13,708 bases of DNA from an uncultured Collinsella sp. (GTDB lineage Bacteria > Actinomycetota > Coriobacteriia > Coriobacteriales > Coriobacteriaceae). The notes below the pieces were generated by a model. That model saw only the letters and a program-made list of their open reading frames with translations, did not search any database and was not told the DNA's origin. Of the stretch, positions 6,462 through 13,246 are shown in pieces (position 1 is the first letter of the stretch; each line of letters starts with the position of its first letter). Made by a program: the position numbers and the translations under genes. The stretch covers positions 1 to 13,708 of the forward strand of contig CABQMC010000019.1 in the NCBI GenBank assembly GCA_902465115.1, given 5' to 3'.

Positions 6462-7133
6462 CTAGACCGAATAGCCTTGGCCGCGATGTGTGGTCAAATA
6501 CCCCTTGATGCCGATTTTTTCGAGCGTGGTGCGCAGGCGGTTGATGTTGACGGTGAGCGTATTGTCGTCCACGAAGGCGTCGGAGTCCCACAGGTCCTGC
6601 ATGATGGCCGAGCGCGAAACGATCTTGCCCGCACGGCTCAGAAGCAGCGAGAGGATACGCAGCTCGTTTTTGGTGAGCTCGGTACTGGTGCCGGTTTGCA
6701 TGTTGGTGACCATGGAGCGAGCGAGATCGAGCTCCAGGCCCTTGTGGACAAGTGTGCTGCGCTCGCCTGCCACCGCGGTGCGACGCAGCAGCGCGTTGAT
6801 GCGCGCCACGAGCACGCGCGCACTGTAGGGCTTGGGAACAAAGTCGTCCGCACCGAGCGTCATGGCCATGACCTCGTCAATCTCGGTCGTGCGCGACGTG
6901 AGGACGATGATGGGGACCTCGGATTCGCGGCGGACTTCGTGGCAGATGTGCTGGCCGTCTTTGACGGGAAGCGTCAGGTCGAGCAGCACCAGGTCGGGTG
7001 CGGCGGCGAGAATATCGCGCGAGACGTGCTCAAACGATTCGCAGGCCTCGATCTCAAACCCGGCGCGGGCAAGGATGTCGATAAGCTCACGACGAATGGG
7101 CTCGTCGTCCTCAACGACATAGATCAGCGCCAT
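6462..7133 (-). CDS. Response regulator, OmpR/PhoB family
   Basis: A 223-residue transcription factor. The receiver domain (1-115) has the acidic pair E8/D9, phospho-acceptor D52 (LLDLTLP), T79 in VLTS and K101 in PKPYS. The C-terminal winged helix (about 125-223) has the OmpR-type pattern LTKNELRILSLLL, a recognition helix in the stretch DDNTLTVNINRLRTTLE, and the closing wing THRGQGYSV. It should be phosphorylated by the kinase encoded 9 bases downstream and then bind promoter DNA; its targets are not visible. The start is the ATG of MALIYVVEDD, 5 bases after GGGAGG; an in-frame ATG four codons upstream would overlap that site. First gene of a two-gene operon. Confidence 0.93.
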   Translation of the reverse strand: MALIYVVEDDEPIRRELIDILARAGFEIEACESFEHVSRDILAAAPDLVLLDLTLPVKDGQHICHEVRRESEVPIIVLTSRTTEIDEVMAMTLGADDFVPKPYSARVLVARINALLRRTAVAGERSTLVHKGLELDLARSMVTNMQTGTSTELTKNELRILSLLLSRAGKIVSRSAIMQDLWDSDAFVDDNTLTVNINRLRTTLEKIGIKGYLTTHRGQGYSV

Positions 7134-7171
7134 GTATCCTCCCATTTCGCGTAACTTGCACCTTTCACACC

Positions 7172-7177
7172 ATTATG
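7172..7177 (-). promoter_or_regulatory. Possible -10 box for the two-component operon
   Basis: CATAAT on the minus strand within GGGCATAATGG would start RNA near 7165, about 32 bases before the regulator ATG. The -35 position (GGCGTG, 18 bases away) is poor, as for a promoter needing an activator. Confidence 0.35.
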
Positions 7178-7273
7178 CCCACAGCGTCGCGAGTACACGC
7201 CTCGCGCGGTGCCAGGTGACAGAACTGTTCGCGAGCGGGGCCGTTTTGTCCGCCTCGCACTCGCAGCGGTGGC

Positions 7274-7318
7274 GGGGACCAAAATGATTCTTTAATCCCC
7301 GTCCCAGAAACATCATTT
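7274..7318. repeat. Inverted repeats at the 3' end of the 7317-8048 gene
   Basis: AAATGAT (7282-7288) matches ATCATTT (7312-7318), which overlaps the stop codon of the minus-strand gene, around a 23-base loop. Inside this, GGGAC (7275-7279) can instead pair with GTCCC (7301-7305). On the minus strand the outer stem ends in ATCATTTTGG, so it might act as a weak terminator. It may also be a dispersed repeat. The remainder of 7178-7273 shows nothing recognisable. Confidence 0.3.
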
Positions 7319-8048
7319 AGCGGCGGGCACGAAGCTTTTCGTAGCCTTCGGCGAAGAAGGCGACCGTGGCGGCGTCGGAGTCGGCGGCGTCGGAGTCGGC
7401 GGCGGCAACCACACCGTGCTCGTCGCTCACCAGGAACAGGGCACCCTTGAGCTGCGCGGGAATATCTACGCGCGTGACCGGGATGCCCTTGGTCTGGGCC
7501 AGCTGCTCGATGAGTGTCGCCGTGCCGCACAGGCACTCGTCCGCTGGCGCCACAAAGGCAAGCTCGCCGTTATCGACGGCGGCGAGCAGCTCGGGCGCCA
7601 CGCCGGTCTCGTCGGCTTCGGAGCGAGCCTCGGCAGAACGGGCACGCAGCGCCTTGGCCGACGTGTCGGCCAGCGGCTCGTACTCCCCCACCGTCATGGC
7701 GGCATTACCGTTAACGTCGATCACCAGCATGAGCACGCCGTCGCGCGCGGTGTAATCGCCCTCGGCAAGCGACCACTCAACGTGCTGCTTGGCCCAGCTG
7801 AGCATGTTATGGGTAAGCGGCTCGCCCTGCACCAGGCGCTCGGACAGCGCGCGAATGTGGCGGTTGAGCATGGGCACCTTTTTGTTGGACATGCGCCAAC
7901 GGCAGACAAGCGCGGGCTTGTCGAGCGTAAACTTCTCGACCGCCTCCTGATTGGCGCAAAAGTCCTCGTACGCACGCTGATCCTCGGCATTGCCAAACAG
8001 CTCGGCATCATCAATCTGGGGCATGGTCATACCTTTCGTGTTAGTCAT
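7317..8048 (-). CDS. Uncharacterised cytoplasmic protein
   Basis: A 243-residue protein I do not recognise. There is no signal peptide or membrane segment. The N-terminal half is mixed alpha/beta, with a Trp/Arg-rich stretch VCRWRMSNKKVPM (48-60) and a hydrophobic strand GVLMLVIDVNGNAAM (104-118). The middle (128-155) is Ala/Glu/Arg-rich and probably helical. The C-terminal part has TATLIEQLAQTKGIPVTRVD (176-195) and KGALFLVSDEHGV, which read like a small alpha/beta domain. Residues about 214-227 repeat Ala-Ala-Asp-Ser-Asp, encoded by two exact 15-bp units (7368-7382 and 7383-7397). The start is the ATG 5 bases after GAGG. It lies downstream of purH in the same direction but beyond the purH terminator, so co-transcription would need read-through. 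Codon use matches the neighbours. A CDS is secure; the function is unknown. Confidence 0.8.
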   Translation of the reverse strand: MTNTKGMTMPQIDDAELFGNAEDQRAYEDFCANQEAVEKFTLDKPALVCRWRMSNKKVPMLNRHIRALSERLVQGEPLTHNMLSWAKQHVEWSLAEGDYTARDGVLMLVIDVNGNAAMTVGEYEPLADTSAKALRARSAEARSEADETGVAPELLAAVDNGELAFVAPADECLCGTATLIEQLAQTKGIPVTRVDIPAQLKGALFLVSDEHGVVAAADSDAADSDAATVAFFAEGYEKLRARR

Positions 8049-8064
8049 TCCGTCCTCTTATACC

Positions 8065-8100
8065 AAAAAGACGGCCCTCCAAACGGAGCAGCCGTCTTTT
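8065..8100 (-). terminator. Intrinsic terminator of purH
   Basis: AAAAGACGGC (8066-8075) pairs perfectly with GCCGTCTTTT (8091-8100), with an inner stem CTCC-AAAC-GGAG (8077-8088). On the minus strand the stem runs into TTTTTGG. It sits about 30 bases after the purH stop codon. A TATAAG (8062-8057, minus) just beyond could be a -10 for the 7317-8048 gene, but would leave almost no leader. Confidence 0.85.
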
Positions 8101-8129
8101 GCGGAGATTATTTTGTCCCAAGGCGGAAC

Positions 8130-9737
8130 TTAGTGGCGGAAGTGGCGAGCGCCGGTAAAGACCATAGCAATATTGTGCTCGTTGCAGGCCTGGATGCTTT
8201 CGTCGTCGCGCTTGGAGCCGCCGGGCTGGATGATGCAGGTCACGCCGTGTGCAGCAAGCACGTCGACGTTGTCGCGGAACGGGAAGAACGCGTCGCTTGC
8301 ACAGGCAAAGCCGCCCTTCTCCACGCCCTCGCGCTCGCAGAAGTCCTCGGCGCGCTCGCAGGCAAGCAGCGCAGAGTCAACGCGGTTAGGCTGACCCGGG
8401 CCCATGCCAATGCCGGCCTTGCCCTTGGAAATCAGGATGGCGTTGGACTTAACGCCCTTGCAGACCTTCCAGGCAAACTCGAGCTCGGCCATCTCGGCGT
8501 CGGTGGGCTTGCGGTCGGTGGGGAACGTAAAGGTCGCGGGATCCTCGGTCACGTGGTCGACCTCCTGCACCAGCATGCCGCCGTCGACGGAGCGCAGCTC
8601 CACCTGGGCGCCGTGGTCCACGCCGCCGGTCGCCAACACGCGCAGGTTGGGGCGCTTGGCCATGCGCTCGAGCGCCTCGGCGGTGTAGCTCGGGGCGATG
8701 ATGACCTCGACGAACTGTTTGTTCTGATCGGCAAAGTGCTCAACCAGATCAAAGGGAACCTCGCGGTTGCAGGCGATGATGCCGCCAAAGGCGCTCTTGG
8801 GATCGCAGGCGAAGGCGCGGTCGTAGGCAGCCGTGATGTCCTCGGCAACGGCGGAACCGCAGGGGTTCTGGTGCTTGAGGATTACGCAGGCCGGCTCGTC
8901 AAACTCGCGGACCAGGTTCCAGGCGGCGTCGGCATCCAGATAGTTGTTGTAGCTGAGCGGCTTGCCCTGGATCTGCTCGGAGCCCACGAGCGGGAACTGC
9001 GAGCTCGCGGTGTTCTCGCAGCCCTCGGCGAAGCGGTAGACCGTAGCCTTCTGCTGAGGATTCTCGCCATAGCGCAGGTCGTCGACCTTCTCCAGCGAGA
9101 TCTCGAGCTTGGCAGAGGTGTCCGCCACATCGCTTGCCTGGGCGGCAAGCCAACGGGAGATAGCCGTGTCGTAGGCGGCGGTGGTCTGGTAGACCTTCAC
9201 CTGCAGGCGACGACGGGTGGAAAGCGTGGTGCAGCCACCGGTCTCGTGCATCTCGGCCAGGACGGCATCATAATCGGCCGGGTCGGAAATGACGGTAACG
9301 CTCGTGGCGTTCTTGGCGGCAGAACGCAGCATGGAGGGGCCACCGATGTCGATGTGCTCGATGGCGTCCGCGAAGGTGACCTCGGGGTTGGCGACGGTCT
9401 TCTCGAACTCGTACAGGTTGACGACGACCAGGTCGATCAGCTTAATGCCGTGCTGAGCGGCCTCCTGCATGTGCTGCTCGGAATCGCGGCGGGCCAGCAG
9501 CGCGCCATGAACCTTGGGGTGCAGGGTCTTAACGCGGCCGTCCATCATCTCGGGATAGCCCGTGAACTCCTCGATGGGGGTTACGGGAATGCCCGCGTCC
9601 TCGATGGCACGAGCCGTGCCGCCCGTAGAGATGATCTCGACGCCAAAGTCGTCAACCAGCGTCCGTGCGAAATCGACGACGCCCGTCTTATCGGTAACCG
9701 AGATCAACGCGCGTGCGATCTTCACATCAGATCCCAT
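8130..9737 (-). CDS. purH: Bifunctional AICAR formyltransferase / IMP cyclohydrolase PurH
   Basis: A 535-residue cytoplasmic enzyme for the last two steps of purine synthesis: AICAR is formylated with 10-formyl-THF, then FAICAR is cyclised to IMP. The N-terminal MGS-like cyclohydrolase domain (about 1-200) shows SVTDKTG (13-19), STGGT (37-41) and [20 protein letters not shown] (65-84). The transformylase domain carries [10 protein letters not shown] (222-231), the catalytic Lys-His in KHQNPCG (K288, H289), SAFGG (315-319) and the C-terminal [13 protein letters not shown] replaces the more usual NPAG or NPCG-like variants seen in the family and is not a defect. Length is normal. The ATG lies 5 bases after AGGAGG. 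It is transcribed alone here, apart from other pur genes, with its own terminator. Confidence 0.97.
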   Translation of the reverse strand: MGSDVKIARALISVTDKTGVVDFARTLVDDFGVEIISTGGTARAIEDAGIPVTPIEEFTGYPEMMDGRVKTLHPKVHGALLARRDSEQHMQEAAQHGIKLIDLVVVNLYEFEKTVANPEVTFADAIEHIDIGGPSMLRSAAKNATSVTVISDPADYDAVLAEMHETGGCTTLSTRRRLQVKVYQTTAAYDTAISRWLAAQASDVADTSAKLEISLEKVDDLRYGENPQQKATVYRFAEGCENTASSQFPLVGSEQIQGKPLSYNNYLDADAAWNLVREFDEPACVILKHQNPCGSAVAEDITAAYDRAFACDPKSAFGGIIACNREVPFDLVEHFADQNKQFVEVIIAPSYTAEALERMAKRPNLRVLATGGVDHGAQVELRSVDGGMLVQEVDHVTEDPATFTFPTDRKPTDAEMAELEFAWKVCKGVKSNAILISKGKAGIGMGPGQPNRVDSALLACERAEDFCEREGVEKGGFACASDAFFPFRDNVDVLAAHGVTCIIQPGGSKRDDESIQACNEHNIAMVFTGARHFRH

Positions 9738-10014
9738 GCAGTCCTCCTGTCTGGTACGCCGCCGTGCTCTGTGAGTCGGTGATACGTCGATCTGCAGCGC
9801 TCGCGCAGCGGCATTGAAAATACTGATTTAATGTAGCGCATCGAGCGCATCGATGCACCCCGCAACGGGCGCATGTGCAGAAAAAGTTTGCGAGCGGAGG
9901 GGATGGGCATGGCACCGGGCACGGTGAGTTCATGGAACACAGGGGCACCATAATTAGATGCCAATGGCGTGGTAGAACTGTGCTCGATATGCATCCGCGA
10001 AAGAAAGAGGCACC
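9738..10014. other. Divergent promoter region between purH and the acetyltransferase gene
   Basis: 277 bases without a convincing gene. It holds a tandem direct repeat GCGCATCGA at 9836-9844 and 9845-9853, whose complement sits beside the likely purH promoter (minus-strand TACATT at 9835-9830 is a possible -10). A small hairpin CACCG-GGCA-CGGTG lies at 9913-9926. A possible plus-strand -10, CATAAT (9949-9954), lies 60 bases before the acetyltransferase ATG. No purine-riboswitch core was recognised. Confidence 0.35.
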
Positions 10015-10656
10015 ATGGTCTCGCGGGTTCTCTACCGACCGTTTGATACCGAAGACTTCGACGCCATCGCGCTGATTCTGCAGCAGCTTTGGCATAACAA
10101 TTCGGATAACGATGAGTACAACCGCCTTGAGGCCGCGTGCGACCTCGCCTACTGCCTTTCGTCGTCGACGTTTTCACAGGTTGCCGTAATCGACGGTCAG
10201 GCGCGTGGTATTTCGCTCGCGCGTGCGGGACAGAGCTCCGGCGCCACCGTTAAGGAACATTGGATGGATACCGAACGCGCGCTGCTATCGCAGATGCGTG
10301 AGCTAGAGCCCGATGCCTGCGCCGAGTACCTCTCGTTTGTGCGCGCAACCATTCGAACCAACAACCGCCTGCTCGAGAGCAGCCCGTTGCCGCACGACAA
10401 CGAGGTCACGCTGCTTGCCGTGGATCGCGATGTCCATGGCCTAGGCGTTGGCACGGTTCTGCTCGATGCCGCCGTCTCGCACCTGTCCTCGCTTGGAGCG
10501 ACGAGGGCGCACCTGTACACCGACTCCAACTGCTCGTGGCAGTTCTACGAACTGCACGGCTTTAAGCGCACGGCCACGCACCGCGCCAACCGCGAAGAGC
10601 GCCGCCACGCCATGCCGCGCGAAAGCTTCCTCTACGAACTCGACCTAACAGCCTAA
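10015..10656 (+). CDS. GNAT-family N-acetyltransferase
   Basis: A 213-residue acetyl-CoA-dependent acetyltransferase, probably cytoplasmic. The GNAT core is in the C-terminal half: strand VTLLAVDRDV (131-140), then the pyrophosphate-binding loop HGLGVG (141-146; the usual Q/RxxGxG/A with His in first place), a helix TVLLDAAVSHLSSLG, strand HLYTD (167-171) and the motif-B region SWQFYELHGFKR (174-185) with its conserved Tyr and Gly-Phe. The N-terminal region (1-125) includes a helical stretch (about 75-120) inserted between the early strands, longer than in minimal GNATs. The substrate cannot be told. The ATG lies 4 bases after AAGAGG. Single gene, divergent from purH and convergent with the DUF2207 gene. 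Confidence 0.85.
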   Translation: MVSRVLYRPFDTEDFDAIALILQQLWHNNSDNDEYNRLEAACDLAYCLSSSTFSQVAVIDGQARGISLARAGQSSGATVKEHWMDTERALLSQMRELEPDACAEYLSFVRATIRTNNRLLESSPLPHDNEVTLLAVDRDVHGLGVGTVLLDAAVSHLSSLGATRAHLYTDSNCSWQFYELHGFKRTATHRANREERRHAMPRESFLYELDLTA

Positions 10657-10671
10657 ACCCGGCAGCCATAC

Positions 10672-10722
10672 CTAGTCATTTAGGAACGTTCCCAGTGACT
10701 AGTCGTTGGGGACAGTCTTCGT
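10672..10722. repeat. REP-like element with GGAACGTTCC palindrome
   Basis: CTAGTCA (10672-10678) and TGACTAG (10696-10702) are inverted around a loop holding the perfect palindrome GGAACGTTCC (10683-10692). A second core, TTGGGGACAGTCTTCG (10706-10721), follows. The reverse complement of the first core, TGGGAACGTTCCTAA, closely matches TGGGGACGTTCCTTA in the element at 12852, so the two appear to belong to one repeat family. It begins 15 bases after the acetyltransferase stop codon. Confidence 0.55.
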
Positions 10723-10733
10723 AGGTAGCGCAT

Positions 10734-10780
10734 AAAAATGGGATGGATCCGTCGGCAGTCGCCGGAGAAGATCCATCCCA
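10734..10780 (-). terminator. Intrinsic terminator of the DUF2207 gene
   Basis: TGGGATGGATC (10739-10749) pairs perfectly with GATCCATCCCA (10770-10780); inside is CGGC-AGTC-GCCG (10753-10764). On the minus strand the stem is followed by TTTTTATG, a good U-tract. The plus-strand tail is AAAATCAG, so it does not serve the acetyltransferase gene well. Confidence 0.85.
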
Positions 10781-10794
10781 AAAATCAGAGCGCG

Positions 10795-12738
10795 CTAGAA
10801 CGTTCCGCCGCCGCCTCCGCCGACGCCGCCGCCTCCGCCGCCAGAGAAGCCGCCGCCTCCGCCGCCGCCCGAGCTGTCGGAGCTCGACGCCAGCTCACGG
10901 ATGCTCTCGTGATACACGTCGTCGAACGAATCGAGCGGAGACTCGATACCGTAATGATGGTAGTACCACCAGTAGCAGGGATAATTGTCATAGAAGCCGT
11001 CGGCCTCGCGCACCTCGGGCGGCACGGCCTCGGCAAGCTGACGCAGCACTTCCTTGGAAACACCCAGCGCCACGCCCATCACCAGCAGCTTGTTCCACAG
11101 CACCAGATCGCCGGGGACGGCTTCCTTTAGACGAGTGAAGTCCTCGAGCCAATGCTTAAGTGCCTTGCAGCGAGCCGCCACCTCGGCGCCCTCCGGCGTA
11201 AAGCGGCGGAACGTAAGGCCCACGCCGATACCCACCAGCACAATCGGCACCGAGATAACCGCGGCGGTAATGTTCGCCTGTGCGCCATCGGTAAAGAAGA
11301 TGGATCCCACGGGAATAAAGGCGATCAGAATACCAAGAACCAGGCAAAACACCATTGCGACAATGCCGTCCGAGGCAACGTACTCGCTATCGGCCAACTT
11401 GCCCTTAACGGTGTTCTGATAGTCCTCGAGCTTGTCGCCCACGGGCGTAGCGTGCTGCTTGACGTAGTGCTGCAGCTCGTCAAACGTGCGCGAGCGATCA
11501 CCGTTCTCGTCGGGCTTAGCACCGGCAAAGAAGACCTTGAGCACCATGCGGTCAATGCCCTTGGCCGACTTCCAGCCCGCATCACTCACCGTCACGCGAT
11601 ACGTCTGCTCTTCTTTTTCACGCCCCAACAGGCCCTTCTTGGCCTTGGTCACGGTCGCCTGCTCCAGCTTGATCACACGGTCGTCGGTGAGCTTCATAAG
11701 CGTGGCGATATATGCCTGATCGGGCACCTCGTTCCAGCTCATGAGAGCCGAAAGCACGGCGGGATGGTCGGCCGAAGGCACATCGCGGAAATATTCGTCC
11801 TGGAAAAGCGGCTTGGGCTTACGGCGGCGCAGCTTAAGCACAACGATTGTGCCGGTAAAGGCCAACGCCGCGACAACACTTAGCACGGCAAGTGCATTGG
11901 CAATCATGCGAGCGTGAGCGCGGCGGGCGTTAGCCTCGTCAGCCCATTCCTTCTCTTCGCTCATGATCGTTGACATGCGCTCTTCGCCCGAGGCGGTAAG
12001 CTGCGGCACCCAGTCGCTAGGGAAGGCGATGCGTGCCTCGGCGAATTCGCCCTGATGCACACAGGGAATGGTATAGGTGACCATGGGTTCGTCCGCATCG
12101 AGCGATACATCGCCCGTCAGCGGGCCGTGGCCCCATGCGCGGAAATTATCGCCCTTGACGGCCGCCGTCCCGGCAGCGGCATTTGCGAAGCGCACTTCCA
12201 TCTCGACATCGTCGGAATCCGCAGACCAGCCGTCGCCCACGAACTTCCAGTAGAGCTCGGCGGTATCGGCCCAGTTCATAACCGCACCGGTCATGGTGTA
12301 GCTCACAAAATAGATCGCGCTGTCGCCGCTCTCGTGGGGGCTGAACACCTTAATCCTTACGCCGTCACTGGTCTGCTCGACCGTGTAGACGCCAGAATCG
12401 CCCTTGTTCGCGCTATCGACTTTGTTAAACGCGGTGTCCTCTTCCTCGACACTCAGCACGTCGACGCCCGCCGTGCCGCCCTGCTGGTTGGTGCCCGTAT
12501 TGATCTCCCAAAACACGCCGTTGATGTCGTCGTCGAAATCAAACTGGCGTCCCTCGACAACGGTCAGCGATCCATCGGCCTCAACCGTGGCACTGATATA
12601 GGTTTGGGTCATGGAATAACCGTCGGCGTGCGCGGCGGCGGGCAGTAGCAGCAATGCAAGCGCGACGAGTGCGCAGACGGAAGCAAATCGCGCAAACAGG
12701 CGGCGCTGCCGACAGGTTTTGGCAACGGGGTCGTTCAT
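10795..12738 (-). CDS. DUF2207-type membrane protein with glycine-rich C-terminus
   Basis: A 647-residue membrane protein of the DUF2207 type, of unknown function. A signal peptide spans about 1-38 (RR near 12-13, hydrophobic 18-34, cleavage after AHA). An extracellular beta-rich domain (39-270) includes the early pattern SLTVVEGRQFDFD. Then come one transmembrane helix (278-302) with RRRK at its inner face, a cytoplasmic region (305-455), two more helices (about 457-481 and 488-510), and the cytoplasmic stretch LEDFTRLKEAVPGDLVLWNK (531-550) with GVALGVSKEVLRQL (555-568), typical of the family. The tail is an almost pure glycine run with Phe and Val spacers (624-647). The start is the ATG 7 bases after AAAGGA, which places the signal peptide correctly; an upstream in-frame ATG adds 23 charged residues. 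Single-gene unit. Confidence 0.85.
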   Translation of the reverse strand: MNDPVAKTCRQRRLFARFASVCALVALALLLLPAAAHADGYSMTQTYISATVEADGSLTVVEGRQFDFDDDINGVFWEINTGTNQQGGTAGVDVLSVEEEDTAFNKVDSANKGDSGVYTVEQTSDGVRIKVFSPHESGDSAIYFVSYTMTGAVMNWADTAELYWKFVGDGWSADSDDVEMEVRFANAAAGTAAVKGDNFRAWGHGPLTGDVSLDADEPMVTYTIPCVHQGEFAEARIAFPSDWVPQLTASGEERMSTIMSEEKEWADEANARRAHARMIANALAVLSVVAALAFTGTIVVLKLRRRKPKPLFQDEYFRDVPSADHPAVLSALMSWNEVPDQAYIATLMKLTDDRVIKLEQATVTKAKKGLLGREKEEQTYRVTVSDAGWKSAKGIDRMVLKVFFAGAKPDENGDRSRTFDELQHYVKQHATPVGDKLEDYQNTVKGKLADSEYVASDGIVAMVFCLVLGILIAFIPVGSIFFTDGAQANITAAVISVPIVLVGIGVGLTFRRFTPEGAEVAARCKALKHWLEDFTRLKEAVPGDLVLWNKLLVMGVALGVSKEVLRQLAEAVPPEVREADGFYDNYPCYWWYYHHYGIESPLDSFDDVYHESIRELASSSDSSGGGGGGGFSGGGGGGVGGGGGGTF

Positions 12739-12851
12739 GGGCACGTCCTTTGTCTGTGATACCAGTAACGCCATTGTCCCACGTTTACGGGCGCACATGA
12801 CGAACATCTAGGCCAGCGGAGTATCAAACGGGACGAAAGTCACGCCCGCGA

Positions 12852-12903
12852 CCGGCACCTGGGGACGTTCCTTATCTGCCGGCAATCTGGGACACTCCTT
12901 GGC
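12852..12903. repeat. REP-like element with GGGGACGTTCCTT core
   Basis: CCGGCA (12852-12857) and TGCCGG (12877-12882) are inverted around the core CTGGGGACGTTCCTTATC. A related second core, CTGGGACACTCCTTGG, follows at 12888-12903. The layout (short inverted arms, GGGAC..TCCTT core, second core about 20 bases on) matches the element at 10672. Confidence 0.55.
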
Positions 12904-13049
12904 ATGGCCTGCGCCAGCAATAGATACCACTTCATAGCTCCGTCACAGGTGTAGCGGCTTTGTGTGGGCGCGGCACGCGCTGATTGAGCCGCCAGCCGAG
13001 GGGCATAAAGCAGTTGAGCGAAAACGGTTTGCCCCTTTGCCGTTCGCTC
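12904..13049 (+). other. Non-coding region with possible H-type pseudoknot
   Basis: No coding frame is convincing here. At 12999-13049 two stems interlock: AGGGGCA (12999-13005) with TGCCCCT (13030-13036), and GAGCGAAAACGG (13016-13027) with CCGTTCGCTC (13040-13049, two bulged A's). The order arm1, arm2, arm1', arm2' is that of an H-type pseudoknot, or of two mutually exclusive hairpins. A terminator-like hairpin follows 26 bases later, so this may be a short regulatory RNA or a leader. No known riboswitch core was recognised, and no clear promoter is visible in 12904-12998. Confidence 0.35.
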
Positions 13050-13075
13050 GAGGATCATGTCCCCCTTTTCCGCGG

Positions 13076-13112
13076 AAACCCCGGCAGTTGCGAAGAGCTG
13101 CCGGGGTTTCTG
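13076..13112 (+). terminator. Terminator-like hairpin upstream of the GluQ-RS-like gene
   Basis: Perfect 12-bp stem AAACCCCGGCAG (13076-13087) with CTGCCGGGGTTT (13098-13109) and a 10-base loop. On the plus strand the tail is CTGTCGTCT, with only three U's at the stem end, so termination may be moderate. On the minus strand the tail is CCGCGG with no U-tract. No plus-strand gene precedes it within 2.4 kb, implying an unannotated transcript. Confidence 0.6.
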
Positions 13113-13233
13113 TCGTCTAAGGTGCCAAGTTGATGGACGGGAATCAAAGCACCGAGTCTGCAGCCCGTCACACGCAATGCGGGGCCCCGACAACTTACGG
13201 ACCACAGCGACGCCTCCCCATCGCGTCCCGCGC

Positions 13234-13239
13234 TATACT
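13234..13239 (+). promoter_or_regulatory. Possible -10 box giving a leaderless mRNA
   Basis: TATACT ends 7 bases before the ATG at 13247, the usual distance from a -10 box to the transcription start, and no Shine-Dalgarno sequence lies upstream of the ATG. Both facts fit transcription starting at or next to the start codon. The -35 region is not recognisable. Confidence 0.45.
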
Positions 13240-13246
13240 CGTCCGC

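Noticed and set aside
5820..7154. Open frame of 444 codons on the plus strand
   Set aside because: It is entirely opposite the kinase and regulator genes, which have clear motifs. It shows no ribosome site and no recognisable domain.
7416..9782. Open frame of 788 codons on the plus strand
   Set aside because: It lies antisense to purH and the 7317-8048 gene. Its protein is Leu/Val/Gly/His-biased without domains, as expected for a GC-rich shadow frame.
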